A DNA stretch of 64,000 bases from Ochrobactrum teleogrylli (GTDB lineage: Bacteria; Pseudomonadota; Alphaproteobacteria; Rhizobiales; Rhizobiaceae). The notes under the pieces were generated by a model. It saw only the letters and a program-made list of their open reading frames with translations. It was not told where the DNA came from and ran no database searches. Position 1 is the first letter of the stretch, and each line of letters begins with the position of its first letter. The position numbers and the translations under genes were made by a program. Positions 48,270-61,630 of this stretch are shown piece by piece. Location: NCBI RefSeq assembly GCF_006376685.1, contig NZ_VEWL01000003.1, positions 341,727 to 405,726 of the forward strand. Direction: 5' to 3'.

Positions 48270-50229
48270 GTTCATCCTCCAATTCGACAAGCAGCGCGCC
48301 TTCACTGACCTGATCGCCAGCCACAACGGTAATGGATGTGATCTTGCCGTCGCGTGGCGCAGTCAGTGACAGTTCCATCTTCATCGCCTCCATCGTCACC
48401 AGCGGATCGCCTTTGGCGACGCTGGTGCCTTCCACGGCGGATACGAGCCGTACAAGTCCTGGCATCGGTGCAAGAATGCGGCTTTCCGTGGACGCATCAT
48501 CTTCCGCTCCGGCAGACAACACATGATGAAATATGGTGTCGCGCCCGTCGAACTGCACCGTCACATCATGCCCGATGCGAACGACAGACGCTTCCGACAC
48601 ACGAGCATCGACGGAGAACCGAACCAGCCCGTTTGCGTGACTGCGGATTTCGACCGCGCCGAAATCGAAGCTGAAACGCCGTTGATCATTGATCGTAAAG
48701 CTGATTGTCCGGCGTTCGCCCTGATGGTCGAGCAGCACCGAGCGCGATGCATCGCCCCACAGACGAAATCCGCGCAGGCTCGACCATGGATCGTCGCTCA
48801 GCGGCGCATCCAGCAGATCGAGCGCCGCCAATGCCGCCAGTGCAAAGGCGATTTCCGATGGCGGCTCGTCAGCAAATAATTGCCCTGCCTCGCGGGCAAT
48901 CAGCCCGGTATCGACATCGCCGGTGCGAAACGCATCCAGCTTGCAAAGCGCCGACAGGAACTGCCGATTGGTGACAAGACCGGCAATGCGGGTCTTGCCC
49001 AACGCCGTATCCAACCGGTTCAGCGCCTCTTCGCGATCCCGGCCATGGACGATAATCTTCGCGATCATCGGATCATAGAACGGCGTGATGGTATCGCCTG
49101 TCCGCACACCGGAATCGACACGCGCATGTTCAGGCGGCCCGAACAGCGCAAGCCTGCCTGTCGCAGGCAGGAAGTCGCGGGCCGGGTCCTCTGCATAGAG
49201 CCGCGCTTCAAAGGCCCAGCCGTGGATGGCAAGCTCGTCCTGCCGCTTCGGCAAGGTTTCGCCCGAGGCCACACGCAACTGCCATTCGACCAGATCGAGA
49301 CCGGTGATCGCCTCCGTCACCGGATGCTCCACCTGCAAGCGCGTGTTCATTTCCATGAAGAAGAACCGGTCAGGCCGCAGCCCTTCCGACACATCAGCGA
49401 TGAACTCCACCGTGCCCGCGCCGGAATAGCCGATGGCCAAAGCGGCCTTCACCGCAGCTTCGCCCATCACCGCGCGCATATCCGGCGTCATGCCGGGTGC
49501 GGGCGCTTCCTCGATCACCTTCTGGTGGCGGCGTTGCAGCGAGCAATCGCGCTCAAAAAGATGCACCGCATGGCCGTGATTATCGCCGAAGACCTGCACC
49601 TCGATATGGCGCGGCTTGGTCATATATTTTTCCACCAGCACGGCGCTGTCGCCGAACGAGGCTTCCGCCTCGCGACGCGCGCTGTCCAGCGCTGCTGCAA
49701 AATCCGCCGCCTGATCGACGCGCCGCATACCTTTGCCGCCGCCACCCGCCCGGGCCTTGATCAGCACCGGATAGCCGATGCGGTCCGCCTCGCTTTTGAG
49801 GAAAGCGCCGTCCTGATTGTCGCCGTGATAGCCCGGCACGACGGGAACACCGGCTTTTTCCATCAGCGCCTTGGCGGCATCCTTCAACCCCATGGCGCGG
49901 ATGGCTTTTGCCGATGGGCCGATGAAGACCAGCCCGGCAGCTTCGACGGCATCCACAAAACCGGCATTCTCCGAGAGAAAGCCATAGCCCGGATGGATTG
50001 CCTCCGCGCCGGTTTCAAGTGCAGCTTTGATAATCGCCTCGACATTGAGATAGCTTTGCGCCGAGATGGCAGGGCCGACGCGCACCGCCTCATCGGCCAT
50101 CTCCACATGCAGCGCATTGGCATCCGCATCCGAATAGATCGCCACAGTGGCGATACCGAATTGACGCGCCGTGCGGATGACCCGACAGGCAATTTCCCCG
50201 CGATTGGCAATCAGTATCTTTTTGAACAT
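48262..50229 (-). CDS. liuD: Methylcrotonyl-CoA carboxylase biotin-carrying (alpha) subunit
   Basis: The subunit carboxylates its own biotin using ATP and bicarbonate. The 655-residue protein has a biotin carboxylase domain (MFKKILIANRGEIACRVIRTARQFG; ARAGGGGKGMRR; EMNTRLQVEHPVTE) in its first ~450 residues, a linker, and a C-terminal biotinyl domain with the modified lysine in EAMKMEL. Gene order and length match methylcrotonyl rather than acetyl-CoA carboxylase, whose subunits are split. Fourteen bases after liuB. Confidence 0.94.
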   Translation of the reverse strand: MFKKILIANRGEIACRVIRTARQFGIATVAIYSDADANALHVEMADEAVRVGPAISAQSYLNVEAIIKAALETGAEAIHPGYGFLSENAGFVDAVEAAGLVFIGPSAKAIRAMGLKDAAKALMEKAGVPVVPGYHGDNQDGAFLKSEADRIGYPVLIKARAGGGGKGMRRVDQAADFAAALDSARREAEASFGDSAVLVEKYMTKPRHIEVQVFGDNHGHAVHLFERDCSLQRRHQKVIEEAPAPGMTPDMRAVMGEAAVKAALAIGYSGAGTVEFIADVSEGLRPDRFFFMEMNTRLQVEHPVTEAITGLDLVEWQLRVASGETLPKRQDELAIHGWAFEARLYAEDPARDFLPATGRLALFGPPEHARVDSGVRTGDTITPFYDPMIAKIIVHGRDREEALNRLDTALGKTRIAGLVTNRQFLSALCKLDAFRTGDVDTGLIAREAGQLFADEPPSEIAFALAALAALDLLDAPLSDDPWSSLRGFRLWGDASRSVLLDHQGERRTISFTINDQRRFSFDFGAVEIRSHANGLVRFSVDARVSEASVVRIGHDVTVQFDGRDTIFHHVLSAGAEDDASTESRILAPMPGLVRLVSAVEGTSVAKGDPLVTMEAMKMELSLTAPRDGKITSITVVAGDQVSEGALLVELEDEHG

Positions 50230-50242
50230 CTGATCGCCCTCT

Positions 50243-51850
50243 TCACATTCTGAACAGGCCAAAACGCGTCGGCTCGACCGGCGCATTCAGCGTTGCGGAA
50301 AGCGACAGGCCCAGCACTTCGCGGCACTTGCGCGGATCGACAACGCCATCGTCCCAAAGCCGCGCCGAGGCATAAAGCGGATGGCTCTGGCGCTCGAACA
50401 TTTCAAGCGTCGGACGCTTGAACTGCGCTTCCTCCTCCGCCGACCATGTTCCACCGGTGCGTTCGATCCCGTCGCGCTTGACGGTCGCCAGCACGCCCGC
50501 TGCCTGTTCGCCACCCATCACCGCAATGCGGCTGTTCGGCCAGGTCCACAGAAAGCGTGGGGAATAGGCCCGTCCCGCCATACCGTAATTGCCCGCGCCA
50601 TAGGATGCACCGATCAGCATGGTGATTTTCGGCACATTGGCCGTCGCCACCGCCGTCACCAGCTTGGCGCCGTGCTTGGCGATGCCTTCCGCCTCATATT
50701 TGCGCCCGACCATGAAGCCGGTGATGTTCTGCAAAAACACCAGCGGAATATTGCGCTGGCAGCAAAGCTCGATGAAATGCGCGCCCTTGGTGGCCGCTTC
50801 GGAAAACAGCACACCATTATTGGCGATGATGCCCACCGGCATCCCGTAAATGCTGGCAAAGCCACAAACCAGCGTAGCGCCGTAGCGCGCCTTGAACTCA
50901 TCAAAATCCGAACCATCGACCAGCCGCGCAATCACCTCGCGCACATCATAGGGAATGCGCGTATCGGCGGAAACCACGCCCAGAAGCTCTTCCGGGTCAT
51001 AGAGCGGGGCCGAACCGTCGCCCTTCGCAATGAAGGAGCGTTTCTCACTGTTGAGATTGGCCGCGATGGCGCGCGCAATCTGCAAGGCATGGGCATCGTC
51101 ATTGGCCAGATGATCGGCCACACCGGACAACCGTGTGTGCACATCGCCGCCGCCAAGATCTTCCGCTGTCACCACTTCGCCGGTTGCGGCCTTCACCAGC
51201 GGCGGGCCAGCCAGAAAGATCGTACCCTGATTGCGCACGATCACCGTCTCGTCGCTCATGGCAGGCACATAAGCGCCGCCCGCCGTGCACGACCCCATGA
51301 CCACGGCGACCTGCGGAATGTCCGCTGCCGACATCTGCGCCTGATTGTAAAAGATGCGTCCGAAATGGTCGCGATCCGGGAAAACCTCATCCTGATTGGG
51401 CAGGTTGGCCCCGCCTGAATCGACCAGATAGATGCAGGGCAGGCGATTCTCGCCCGCGATCTCCTGCGCGCGCAGATGCTTTTTCACCGTCACCGGATAA
51501 TAGGTGCCACCCTTCACCGTCGCATCGTTGCAGACGATCATACATTCGCGTCCCGATACGCGCCCGATGCCGGTGATGATACCGCCGGAAGGAGCAGCAC
51601 CGTCATACATGCCGTGACCCGCCGTCAGACCGACTTCCAGAAAGGGCGAACCCGGATCAAGCAATTGCGCAACGCGGTCACGGGGAAGCAGCTTGCCGCG
51701 AGAAACATGACGTTCACGCGCTTTCTCGCCGCCGCCATCGATGGCAAGGCGGGACGCCTCGGCCACGATATCGATGGCCTCAAGCATGGCCTTGCGGTTA
51801 GCCTGATAGCTAGTGCTACGCGTCGATATCTCGGATTTCAGAACCGGCAT
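50243..51850 (-). CDS. liuB: Methylcrotonyl-CoA carboxylase carboxyltransferase (beta) subunit
   Basis: The subunit transfers CO2 from biotin to 3-methylcrotonyl-CoA. The 535-residue protein carries the crotonase-like carboxyltransferase halves: [29 protein letters not shown] and [16 protein letters not shown] in the N-half, and [28 protein letters not shown] with [20 protein letters not shown] in the C-half. Its ATG overlaps the TGA of liuA by one base. Confidence 0.95.
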   Translation of the reverse strand: MPVLKSEISTRSTSYQANRKAMLEAIDIVAEASRLAIDGGGEKARERHVSRGKLLPRDRVAQLLDPGSPFLEVGLTAGHGMYDGAAPSGGIITGIGRVSGRECMIVCNDATVKGGTYYPVTVKKHLRAQEIAGENRLPCIYLVDSGGANLPNQDEVFPDRDHFGRIFYNQAQMSAADIPQVAVVMGSCTAGGAYVPAMSDETVIVRNQGTIFLAGPPLVKAATGEVVTAEDLGGGDVHTRLSGVADHLANDDAHALQIARAIAANLNSEKRSFIAKGDGSAPLYDPEELLGVVSADTRIPYDVREVIARLVDGSDFDEFKARYGATLVCGFASIYGMPVGIIANNGVLFSEAATKGAHFIELCCQRNIPLVFLQNITGFMVGRKYEAEGIAKHGAKLVTAVATANVPKITMLIGASYGAGNYGMAGRAYSPRFLWTWPNSRIAVMGGEQAAGVLATVKRDGIERTGGTWSAEEEAQFKRPTLEMFERQSHPLYASARLWDDGVVDPRKCREVLGLSLSATLNAPVEPTRFGLFRM

Positions 51851-53013
51851 CAACGGGTCTCCTGAAACAATTCCCGCCCGATCAGCATACGCCGGATTTC
51901 CGACGTACCCGCACCGATTTCGTAAAGCTTGGCATCGCGCAGCAGACGCCCGGTCGGATAGTCGTTGATATAGCCATTGCCGCCCAGCGACTGGATTGCC
52001 TGCAAGGCCATCTGGGTCGCATTTTCCGCGGTGTAGAGAATGCAGCCCGCCGCATCCTTGCGCGTCGTCTCGCCCCGGTCGCAGGCCGCCGCCACGGCAT
52101 AGGTATAGGCACGCGAGGCGTTGAAGGTCACATACATGTCGGCGAGCTTGCCCTGCATGAGCTGGAACTCGCCAATCGGCTGATCGAACTGCTTGCGCTC
52201 ATGCACATAGGGCACGACGACATCAAGACAGGCTGCCATGATGCCAAGCGGGCCGCCCGCCAGCACCACACGCTCATAGTCGAGGCCGGACATCAGCACG
52301 TTGACGCCCTTGCCGACCTCGCCCAGCACATTCTCGGCAGGCACTTCGCAATTTTCGAACACCAGCTCGCAGGTGTTGGAGCCGCGCATGCCAAGCTTGT
52401 CGAGCTTTTGCGCGGTCGAGAAACCCTTGAAACTTTTCTCGACGATAAAGGCGCTCATCCCGCGTGAGCCAGCCGACGGATCGGTCTTGGCGTAGACCAC
52501 CAGCACATCGGCATCCGGGCCGTTGGTGATCCACATCTTGTTGCCGTTCAGCACATAGGCGTCGCCGCGCTTTTCGGCGCGAAGCTTCATCGAAACCACG
52601 TCCGATCCGGCCCCCGGCTCGGACATGGCGAGCGCGCCGACATGTTCACCGGAAATGAGCTTTGGCAGATATTTGGCGCGCTGCTCGCTTGAGCCGTTGC
52701 GCTTGATCTGGTTGACGCAGAGATTGGAATGCGCGCCATAGCTGAGGCCTATCGAGGCCGAGGCGCGGCTGATCTCTTCCATGGCCACGCAGTGGGCGAG
52801 ATAGCCGAGACCCGCGCCGCCATACTCTTCCGGCGCCGTGATGCCCAGCACACCCAGCTCACCCAGTTCACGCCACAGATGCATGGGAAATGCGTTATTA
52901 CGGTCGGTTTCAGCGGCAAGCGGCGCAATGCGGCTTTCCGCGAAACGGCGCACGGTCTCACGAAGGGCTTCGATCTCCTCGCCAAGACCGAAATTCATGC
53001 CCGAAGCAAACAT
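51850..53013 (-). CDS. liuA: Isovaleryl-CoA dehydrogenase
   Basis: LiuA oxidises isovaleryl-CoA to 3-methylcrotonyl-CoA with FAD. The 387-residue acyl-CoA dehydrogenase has the FAD/substrate segments [20 protein letters not shown] and [18 protein letters not shown], and the isovaleryl-specific position of the catalytic Glu in [13 protein letters not shown]. The C-terminus [35 protein letters not shown] is typical. GGAGG precedes ATG 53013. First gene of the liu cluster. Confidence 0.94.
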   Translation of the reverse strand: MFASGMNFGLGEEIEALRETVRRFAESRIAPLAAETDRNNAFPMHLWRELGELGVLGITAPEEYGGAGLGYLAHCVAMEEISRASASIGLSYGAHSNLCVNQIKRNGSSEQRAKYLPKLISGEHVGALAMSEPGAGSDVVSMKLRAEKRGDAYVLNGNKMWITNGPDADVLVVYAKTDPSAGSRGMSAFIVEKSFKGFSTAQKLDKLGMRGSNTCELVFENCEVPAENVLGEVGKGVNVLMSGLDYERVVLAGGPLGIMAACLDVVVPYVHERKQFDQPIGEFQLMQGKLADMYVTFNASRAYTYAVAAACDRGETTRKDAAGCILYTAENATQMALQAIQSLGGNGYINDYPTGRLLRDAKLYEIGAGTSEIRRMLIGRELFQETR

Positions 53014-53161
53014 ACTCGTCCTCCACAAGTTCTGCCCGGTATCCATCTTTTTCAAGACGGCTATGTCTGGTCAGAGTGTCCCGTGGCGGTCAAATAGGCA
53101 ATGGCTTTGCGCGGCGTTCTGTGGCTATTTATTACCGGATAAAGAAATTTTGTTGCGCGAA

Positions 53162-53185
53162 AACCGGCGACCTTCGTCGCCGGTT
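53162..53185 (-). terminator. Terminator between aacS and liuA
   Basis: AACCGGCGAC pairs with GTCGCCGGTT around a CTTC/GAAG tetraloop (10-bp stem). On the minus strand TTTTC follows. It ends the synthetase transcript, so liuABDEC should have its own promoter in the 150-bp gap. Confidence 0.75.
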
Positions 53186-53232
53186 CAGCTTTTGTTTGCG
53201 CATCATCCCGCGCATCGGAGCAGGAATAGAAA

Positions 53233-55221
53233 TCAGTCTTCCTGCAGGGAAGGAACGTCCCGATAAAGCTCCAGCGCTTCCGGATTGGCCAGCGCCTCGC
53301 GGTTCTTCACCTCGCGCCCATGCACGATGTCGCGCACGGCCAGTTCGACGATCTTGCCCGATTTGGTGCGCGGAATATCGCTGACGGCGACGATCTTCGC
53401 CGGAACATGGCGGGGCGTTGCCCCGGTGCGGATCTTGCTCTTGATGCGCGCCGTCAAGGTCTCGTCCAGCGTCACGCCAGCGGCAAGGCGCACGAACAGC
53501 ACCACGCGCACATCCTTATCCCAATCCTGACCGATGCAGAGCGCCTCGGCGATCTCCGGCATCTGCTCGACCTGATTGTAGATTTCCGCCGTACCGATAC
53601 GCACGCCGCCGGGGTTCAACGTCGCGTCCGAACGTCCATGAATGACGATGCCGTCATGTTCGGTCCATTCGGCAAAATCACCATGGCACCAGATATTGTC
53701 GAAGCGCTCGAAATAGGCGGCCTGATATTTCGCCCCGTCCGGGTCGTTCCAGAACTGCAGCGGCATGCAGGGGAACGCCTTCGTGCAGACCAGTTCGCCT
53801 TTCTGCATGCGCACCGGCTGGCCGTCATCGTTCCAGACATCGACGGCCATGCCGAGGCCAGCACCCTGAATTTCGCCCAGCCAGACGGGTTCCGTCGGCA
53901 CACCCAGCACAAAGCAGGACACGATATCCGTTCCCCCGGAGATGGACGCAAGATGCACATCCGGCTTGATGGCGTCATAGACGAAAGCAAAGCCTTCGGG
54001 CGACAACGGCGAACCGGTGGACGAAACAGTGCGCAGCGCCGAGAGGTCGTGCGTTTCGCCCGGCTTCAGCCCGGCTTTCAGCACGGCGTCGATAAACTTT
54101 GCCGATGTGCCGAAATAGGTCATGCCTTCGGCGGCGGCATAATCGAACAGCACATTGCCATCAGGATAGAAGGGCGAGCCGTCATAGAGCAGCAAGGTGG
54201 CCCCGGAACCGATGCCCGACGCCAGCCAATTCCACATCATCCAGCCGCAAGTGGTGAAATAGAAGAACTTGTCGCCTTCGCGGATATCTGCATGGAGACG
54301 CTGCTCTTTCAGATGCTGCAACAGCACCCCACCGGCGCGATGGACGATGCATTTTGGAATGCCGGTCGTGCCGGAAGAAAACAGAATATAGACCGGATGA
54401 TCGAAAGGCAGGCGCGTGAATTCGACAGGCTTTGCGGCAAAGGCGCTCAGCGCTTCATCAAGCGCAACGCCCTTCGCGGCCTTCTGCGCGACAGCTTCCG
54501 CTTCGCCCAGATAGCTGACAATCACCGACCGACGCAATCCCGGCAGCTGTGCCGTGACCAGCGCCACCTTGTCGGCCACCTCGATGCGCTTGCCATTGTA
54601 CCAATAGCCATCGCAGGCAAAGAACAGCTTCGGTTCAATCTGGCCGAAGCGGTCGAGCACGCCCTGCACGCCGAAATCCGGCGAGCACGACGACCAGACG
54701 GCGCCGATGGAGCTGGCGGCCAGCATCAGCGCAACGGCCTCCGGCATATTGGGCATCATGCCTGCAATACGGTCGCCCGGCTCTACGCCTTCGGCCAGCA
54801 TGAATTGCTGGAGTTTGGAGACCAGCGCGTGGAGATCGTCCCAGCTCAGGCGACGTTCGACCTTGTCCTCGCCACGGAAGACGATGGCGTCGTCATGGCC
54901 CTGCTGGCGCAGGAGATTTTCCGCGAAATTAAGCCGCGCTTCGGGAAAGAATTTCGCCTCGCGCATATGGCCCTTGTCGACAAGGGCCGTTGCACCGCGC
55001 TCGCCAATGACCTCGCAGAAATCCCAGATGAGCGTCCAGAAGCCCGCGCGATCTTCCACCGACCAGCGATGCAGCGCCGCATAATCCGACAGGCTGAGGC
55101 CGGTGCGCTGCTCGGCGCGAATGCGGAATTGCTCCAGCGTGCTGGCTGCGATGCGTTGCGCATCGGGCTGCCACAGCGGATGGTCGTGCGAAAACTGCGT
55201 GGAAACGGGCTCGGTGCTCAT
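53233..55221 (-). CDS. Acetoacetyl-CoA synthetase (acetoacetate-CoA ligase)
   Basis: It activates acetoacetate to acetoacetyl-CoA with ATP. The 662-residue protein has the AMP-binding motif [17 protein letters not shown], the adenylate-forming core [37 protein letters not shown] and the C-terminal lysine motif [14 protein letters not shown]. The N-terminal region before residue 110 and LYDGSPFYP fit acetoacetyl-CoA synthetase rather than Acs. It lies directly upstream of the liu operon, which produces acetoacetate. GGAGG precedes the ATG pair at 55224/55221. Confidence 0.92.
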   Translation of the reverse strand: MSTEPVSTQFSHDHPLWQPDAQRIAASTLEQFRIRAEQRTGLSLSDYAALHRWSVEDRAGFWTLIWDFCEVIGERGATALVDKGHMREAKFFPEARLNFAENLLRQQGHDDAIVFRGEDKVERRLSWDDLHALVSKLQQFMLAEGVEPGDRIAGMMPNMPEAVALMLAASSIGAVWSSCSPDFGVQGVLDRFGQIEPKLFFACDGYWYNGKRIEVADKVALVTAQLPGLRRSVIVSYLGEAEAVAQKAAKGVALDEALSAFAAKPVEFTRLPFDHPVYILFSSGTTGIPKCIVHRAGGVLLQHLKEQRLHADIREGDKFFYFTTCGWMMWNWLASGIGSGATLLLYDGSPFYPDGNVLFDYAAAEGMTYFGTSAKFIDAVLKAGLKPGETHDLSALRTVSSTGSPLSPEGFAFVYDAIKPDVHLASISGGTDIVSCFVLGVPTEPVWLGEIQGAGLGMAVDVWNDDGQPVRMQKGELVCTKAFPCMPLQFWNDPDGAKYQAAYFERFDNIWCHGDFAEWTEHDGIVIHGRSDATLNPGGVRIGTAEIYNQVEQMPEIAEALCIGQDWDKDVRVVLFVRLAAGVTLDETLTARIKSKIRTGATPRHVPAKIVAVSDIPRTKSGKIVELAVRDIVHGREVKNREALANPEALELYRDVPSLQED

Positions 55222-55318
55222 CATTCCTCCATGACACGGGCGCAGCAGACACCAGTTACGGGCTGCGCCGCCAGAGGTTTCTAAAAGAGACTTTCCGGTA
55301 CGTCCATGCTTTTCCGGG

Positions 55319-56437
55319 TCATGCGTCGCGTCGGCGCATCATCGGTTCGCTTTCACCCTGTCTGTCCATCCACAAGTCGATGCGGCGCACCGCCCAGCGG
55401 TGGACCGGATTTTCAAACAGATGCCATGCAGCGATAGCGGCAACAATGCTGACGAGCACGCCCATGCTGATCAGAACAATTGCGCTGAACGTCGTTTGCC
55501 CCCAACCACCGGGCAACATCTTGAAAAAGACCCCGCCGACCAGCGGGTGGAGTATGAAAATGCCGAAACTATAACGCGACATTTTCACGAAGCCGCTCCA
55601 TTGCAGCGGCGTGTAGAGTTTCTGTCGGCTGGCGGCAAAAAGTACATAGACGCTGAAATAGAGAAACACGAGCCGCCATGGCCCTTCGAGCGTTGTCGCG
55701 CCCGGCATTCCGCTTACCGGATGATAGAACAGAAAAATCACCAGGCAGGCCGCAAGCGCGAGCTTGATGAAGCTCTTCGGCAAGTCGCCATGTTTCTGAC
55801 GCGCCAGCCACATGCCGAACAGGAAGGATGGCAATACACGAAGCACGCCGAGATCTGCAAACTGCACGCGTGTAAGTGACGGCGTCGCCAGCATCCGCGC
55901 CGCATATTCGCCGCCGAGCAACGCGGCAACAACCACGACAAGCACCCAATCGCCAAAGTGCTTGCAGAGCCAGTCGAACAGCGGGAAGCAGAGATACATC
56001 AAAAACAGCGCGCTGAGCGACCAGCTGACATAATTATAGGAAAGGCTTTGCCCCATTCCCCAGCTATGAACAAGCAGCAGCTGGGCCAGACCGTCCCGCC
56101 AGCTCATATTGGGCGGCGTCGATGGATGGAACAGTCCAGCTGCTGCTAGCACCGATATCAGCGCGAAGCAGGAAAACGCGACCACGTGCAACGGGTAGAT
56201 TCGCGCGAGCCGCTTGCCGATGAAGGACGTGTAGCGGGCAAGATTCCAGCGGTAATTCGAGCGAAGCGCTAGAAACAAGCCGGACAGGATAAAAAAGACA
56301 TCGGTAAAATAAGCAAAAGTTAATATAACGGAATTCATCTTCTCGTTATCTATGGGGAATTGAAAGGAAAAATGAAAAAATGCGATCCCCGCACACAACA
56401 AAAACCGAAGACCGTCAAAATCAGGAAGTCTATTCAT
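55319..56437 (-). CDS. Membrane acyltransferase, acyltransferase-3 family
   Basis: The ~372-residue protein has about ten predicted membrane helices and the family N-terminus [19 protein letters not shown], in which the conserved Arg and His of acyltransferase-3 (O-acetylation) enzymes are visible, and [13 protein letters not shown]. Such proteins acetylate cell-surface sugars (LPS O-antigen, exopolysaccharide). No polysaccharide genes flank it. It sits between aacS and a tRNA gene, a position typical of an acquired gene. ATG 56437 or 56452. Confidence 0.85.
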   Translation of the reverse strand: MNRLPDFDGLRFLLCAGIAFFHFSFQFPIDNEKMNSVILTFAYFTDVFFILSGLFLALRSNYRWNLARYTSFIGKRLARIYPLHVVAFSCFALISVLAAAGLFHPSTPPNMSWRDGLAQLLLVHSWGMGQSLSYNYVSWSLSALFLMYLCFPLFDWLCKHFGDWVLVVVVAALLGGEYAARMLATPSLTRVQFADLGVLRVLPSFLFGMWLARQKHGDLPKSFIKLALAACLVIFLFYHPVSGMPGATTLEGPWRLVFLYFSVYVLFAASRQKLYTPLQWSGFVKMSRYSFGIFILHPLVGGVFFKMLPGGWGQTTFSAIVLISMGVLVSIVAAIAAWHLFENPVHRWAVRRIDLWMDRQGESEPMMRRRDA

Positions 56438-56601
56438 TCCAAAACATCGCATAAATACTGTTATTGCGTGTCAGTATACGCTTCCGCGATAAAGTCGAGT
56501 GTGAAGTGATCTTGCGGGCAAGAAATTTGACGAAAACTGAACTGAATCAATATTAAGTTTGCTGAACAAAAAGCGTTTTGAAGTTTTCGACTGGGGAAAT
56601 T

Positions 56602-56677
56602 TGGTGGAGCCAAGCGGGATCGAACCGCTGACCTCCTGCATGCCATGCAGGCGCTCTCCCAGCTGAGCTATGGCCCC
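56602..56677 (-). tRNA. tRNA-Ala (GGC)
   Basis: The 76-nt minus-strand sequence begins GGGGCCATAGCTCAGCTGGG and ends TTGGCTCCACCA with encoded CCA. The acceptor GGGGCCA/TGGCTCC, D-stem, anticodon stem CCTGC/GCAGG with loop ATGGCAT (anticodon GGC) and T-arm GCGGTTCGATCCCGC all pair. Confidence 0.96.
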
Positions 56678-56730
56678 ATCAGACCTCTTTCGAGGTGGGC
56701 CAGACAGAACTTGCTGTCCGGTGTGGCGGC

Positions 56731-56759
56731 TTATTAAATGGCGTTTGCGAGAAGATCAA
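56731..56759 (-). promoter_or_regulatory. Probable promoter of tRNA-Ala
   Basis: On the minus strand TTGATC (56759-56754) and TAATAA (56736-56731) are spaced by 17 bp, with a GC-rich discriminator (GCCGCC) before the start region. That composition is common at stable RNA promoters under stringent control. Confidence 0.4.
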
Positions 56760-56865
56760 GAGCTAAATCGCAACTCTTTTCACATCTGCGAAAATAATTT
56801 GCCGATTGTCCGCTTCTGCCGCCGGAGGCTGTGGAAAGCTGCCTCTGCGCAGGCCGAAAAAGAAA

Positions 56866-56885
56866 GGGCAGCCCGCGGGCTGCCC
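56866..56885 (-). terminator. Terminator after the FYDLN-type gene
   Basis: GGGCAGCCCGCGGGCTGCCC is a perfect 20-bp palindrome, followed on the minus strand by TTTCTTTTT. It starts 39 bases after the stop codon of the acidic protein gene. Confidence 0.75.
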
Positions 56886-56923
56886 TGTCATAAACACTGG
56901 GAAATCAAGCTGATTCCGCGGGA

Positions 56924-57313
56924 TCAGCCTTCTTCGTCGTCGCCACCGACGCCACCACCGAGGATGCCCGACATATCGTCGTCCTCGTCTTCTTCCTCTT
57001 CGAGGAAGGTGTCGTCATCATCGTCGCCCAGATCGACATCGTCGTCGTCCAGATCCGGCAGATCGTCGCCGCCACCCTTCGCTTCATCGTCGGCGTCTTC
57101 AAGAGAAACGAAATCCGGCTTTTCCAGTGCCGTATCGAGTTCTTCCTCTTCGGCTTCTTCTTCAACGACGCGCGCTTCTGCATTCGCGTCGAAATAAGAA
57201 CGCGGATAGGAGATGCCGGTGTAAGGCGAAACGATCGGATCGCGATTCAGATCGTAAAACTTCTTGCCCGTTTCCGGGTCGATGCGCTTGGTACCAAGTT
57301 CAGCTTTTGCCAC
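56924..57313 (-). CDS. FYDLN-type acidic protein (TIGR02300 family)
   Basis: The 129-residue protein begins, from GTG 57313 with GAGG upstream, MAKAELGTKRIDPETGKKFYDLNRDPIVSPYTGISYP, which contains the family's FYDLN motif and two short zinc-finger-like loops without the usual Cys pairs. The C-terminal half is extremely acidic (Asp/Glu runs around residues 55-120) and ends in a Gly-rich tail. Function is unknown; an upstream Met at 57361 would break the family start. It is conserved in alphaproteobacteria. Confidence 0.85.
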   Translation of the reverse strand: MAKAELGTKRIDPETGKKFYDLNRDPIVSPYTGISYPRSYFDANAEARVVEEEAEEEELDTALEKPDFVSLEDADDEAKGGGDDLPDLDDDDVDLGDDDDDTFLEEEEDEDDDMSGILGGGVGGDDEEG

Positions 57314-59688
<2,375 letters not shown>

Positions 59689-59736
59689 CGGACCAGCATT
59701 TTAAGGCTCTTTGGCCTGAATTTGCCCCGGAAATGC

Positions 59737-59764
59737 TGGAAAAATGCCCGGTCGGCCCTATATA
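59737..59764 (+). promoter_or_regulatory. Possible rpsA promoter
   Basis: TGGAAA (59737-59742) and TATATA (59759-59764) are spaced by 16 bp in the 215-bp cmk-rpsA gap. The remaining leader (about 130 nt) contains weak hairpins such as CCGGATG-type repeats near the ribosome site; no terminator is present. Confidence 0.4.
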
Positions 59765-59903
59765 GGCTGCTCGAATAACAAATAGTCTGACTTCGCGTTC
59801 CACGCGCCGGTTGTCTGCAAAGACGGAGCCGAGGTCGGACAGTGTACAACACGAACCCCCGGCGCCGCATCCGATGAATTTTCCGGATGCATCAGGAGTA
59901 TAT

Positions 59904-61604
59904 ATGTCTCAATCCAACCCCTCCCGCGCAGATTTCGAGTCCCTGCTGGCAGAATCCTTCGCGCAAAACGATCTTGCTGAAGGCTATGTCGTCAAGGGCC
60001 GCATCGTCGCCATCGAAAAGGACATGGCGATCATCGACGCCGGTCTGAAGGTCGAAGGCCGCGTACCGCTGAAGGAATTCGGCGCAAAGGGCAAAGACGG
60101 CACGCTGAAGCCGGGCGATGAAGTTGAAGTTTACGTCGAGCGTATCGAAAACGCGCTCGGCGAAGCTGTTCTCTCGCGCGAAAAAGCACGCCGTGAAGAA
60201 AGCTGGGTCAAGCTCGAGCAGAAGTTCGCCAATGGCGAGCGCGTCGACGGCGTGATCTTCAATCAGGTCAAGGGTGGTTTCACCGTCGACCTCGACGGCG
60301 CTGTTGCCTTCCTGCCGCGTTCGCAGGTCGACATCCGTCCGATCCGCGACGTCACCCCGCTCATGCACGTCCCGCAGCCGTTCGAAATCCTCAAGATGGA
60401 CAAGCGTCGCGGCAACATCGTTGTCTCGCGTCGTACCGTTCTTGAAGAGAGCCGTGCGGAACAGCGTTCGGAAATCGTCCAGAACCTTGAAGAAGGTCAG
60501 GTCGTTGAAGGCGTCGTCAAGAACATCACCGATTACGGTGCGTTCGTTGACCTCGGCGGCATCGACGGTCTCCTGCACGTCACCGACATGGCATGGCGCC
60601 GCGTCAACCATCCGTCGGAAATCCTCACCATCGGCCAGACGGTCAAGGTGCAGATCATCCGCATCAACCAGGAAACCCATCGTATCTCGCTCGGCATGAA
60701 GCAGCTCGAGAGCGATCCTTGGGATGGTATCGGCGCGAAGTACCCGATCGGCAAAAAGATCACCGGCACCGTCACGAACATCACCGACTACGGTGCATTC
60801 GTGGAAATCGAGCCGGGCATCGAAGGCCTGATCCACGTTTCCGAAATGTCGTGGACCAAGAAGAATGTCCATCCGGGCAAGATTCTCTCCACCACCCAGG
60901 AAGTTGAAGTCGTTGTGCTCGAAGTTGATCCGGTCAAGCGCCGCATCTCTCTCGGCCTCAAGCAGACCCTCGACAATCCGTGGACGACGTTCGCTCAGAA
61001 GTACCCGACCGGCACCGTTGTTGAAGGCGAAGTCAAGAACAAGACCGAATTCGGCCTGTTCATTGGTCTCGACGGCGACGTTGACGGCATGGTTCACCTC
61101 TCCGATCTCGACTGGAACCGTCCGGGCGAACAGGTTATCGAAGAGTACAACAAGGGCGAAGTGGTCAAGGCTGTCGTTCTCGACGTCGACATCGACAAGG
61201 AACGCATCTCGCTCGGCATCAAGCAGCTTTCCGGCGACAAGGTCGGTGAAGCAGCAGCTTCGGGCGAACTGCGCAAGAACGCCGTCGTCACCTGCGAAGT
61301 GACCGCTGTTACCGATGGTGGCCTCGAAGTTCGTCTGGTCGATCACGACCTCGACAGCTTCATCCGCCGTTCGGATCTTTCGCGTGATCGCGAAGAACAG
61401 CGCCCCGAACGCTTCACGGTCGGTCAGAAGGTTGACGCGCGCGTCATCGCTTTCGACAAGAAGACCCGCAAGCTGCAGGTCTCGATCAAGGCGCTCGAAA
61501 TCGCTGAAGAAAAGGAAGCTGTCGCTCAGTACGGTTCGACCGACTCCGGCGCTTCGCTCGGCGACATCCTCGGTGCCGCTCTGAAGAAGCAGGAAAAGAA
61601 CTAA
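59904..61604 (+). CDS. rpsA: 30S ribosomal protein S1
   Basis: S1 brings mRNA to the 30S subunit. ATG 59904 (AGGAG upstream) gives 566 residues with six S1 repeats, for example GYVVKGRIVAIEKDMAIIDAGLKVEG, GQVVEGVVKNITDYGAFVDLGGIDGLLHVTDMAW and GTVVEGEVKNKTEFGLFIGLDGDVDGMVHLSDLDW. The end SDSGASLGDILGAALKKQ-type tail (TDSGASLGDILGAALKKQEKN) is normal. An open frame back to 59811 is not used. Confidence 0.97.
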   Translation: MSQSNPSRADFESLLAESFAQNDLAEGYVVKGRIVAIEKDMAIIDAGLKVEGRVPLKEFGAKGKDGTLKPGDEVEVYVERIENALGEAVLSREKARREESWVKLEQKFANGERVDGVIFNQVKGGFTVDLDGAVAFLPRSQVDIRPIRDVTPLMHVPQPFEILKMDKRRGNIVVSRRTVLEESRAEQRSEIVQNLEEGQVVEGVVKNITDYGAFVDLGGIDGLLHVTDMAWRRVNHPSEILTIGQTVKVQIIRINQETHRISLGMKQLESDPWDGIGAKYPIGKKITGTVTNITDYGAFVEIEPGIEGLIHVSEMSWTKKNVHPGKILSTTQEVEVVVLEVDPVKRRISLGLKQTLDNPWTTFAQKYPTGTVVEGEVKNKTEFGLFIGLDGDVDGMVHLSDLDWNRPGEQVIEEYNKGEVVKAVVLDVDIDKERISLGIKQLSGDKVGEAAASGELRKNAVVTCEVTAVTDGGLEVRLVDHDLDSFIRRSDLSRDREEQRPERFTVGQKVDARVIAFDKKTRKLQVSIKALEIAEEKEAVAQYGSTDSGASLGDILGAALKKQEKN

Positions 61605-61630
61605 TCTTTTCCCTCTTCTTGTAAACACGG

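Noticed and set aside
53320..55284. 654-codon open frame on the plus strand opposite acetoacetyl-CoA synthetase
   Set aside because: Fully antisense to a gene with all adenylate-forming motifs.
59892..61628. 578-codon open frame on the minus strand opposite rpsA
   Set aside because: Antisense to ribosomal protein S1; His/Asp-rich translation is an artefact.
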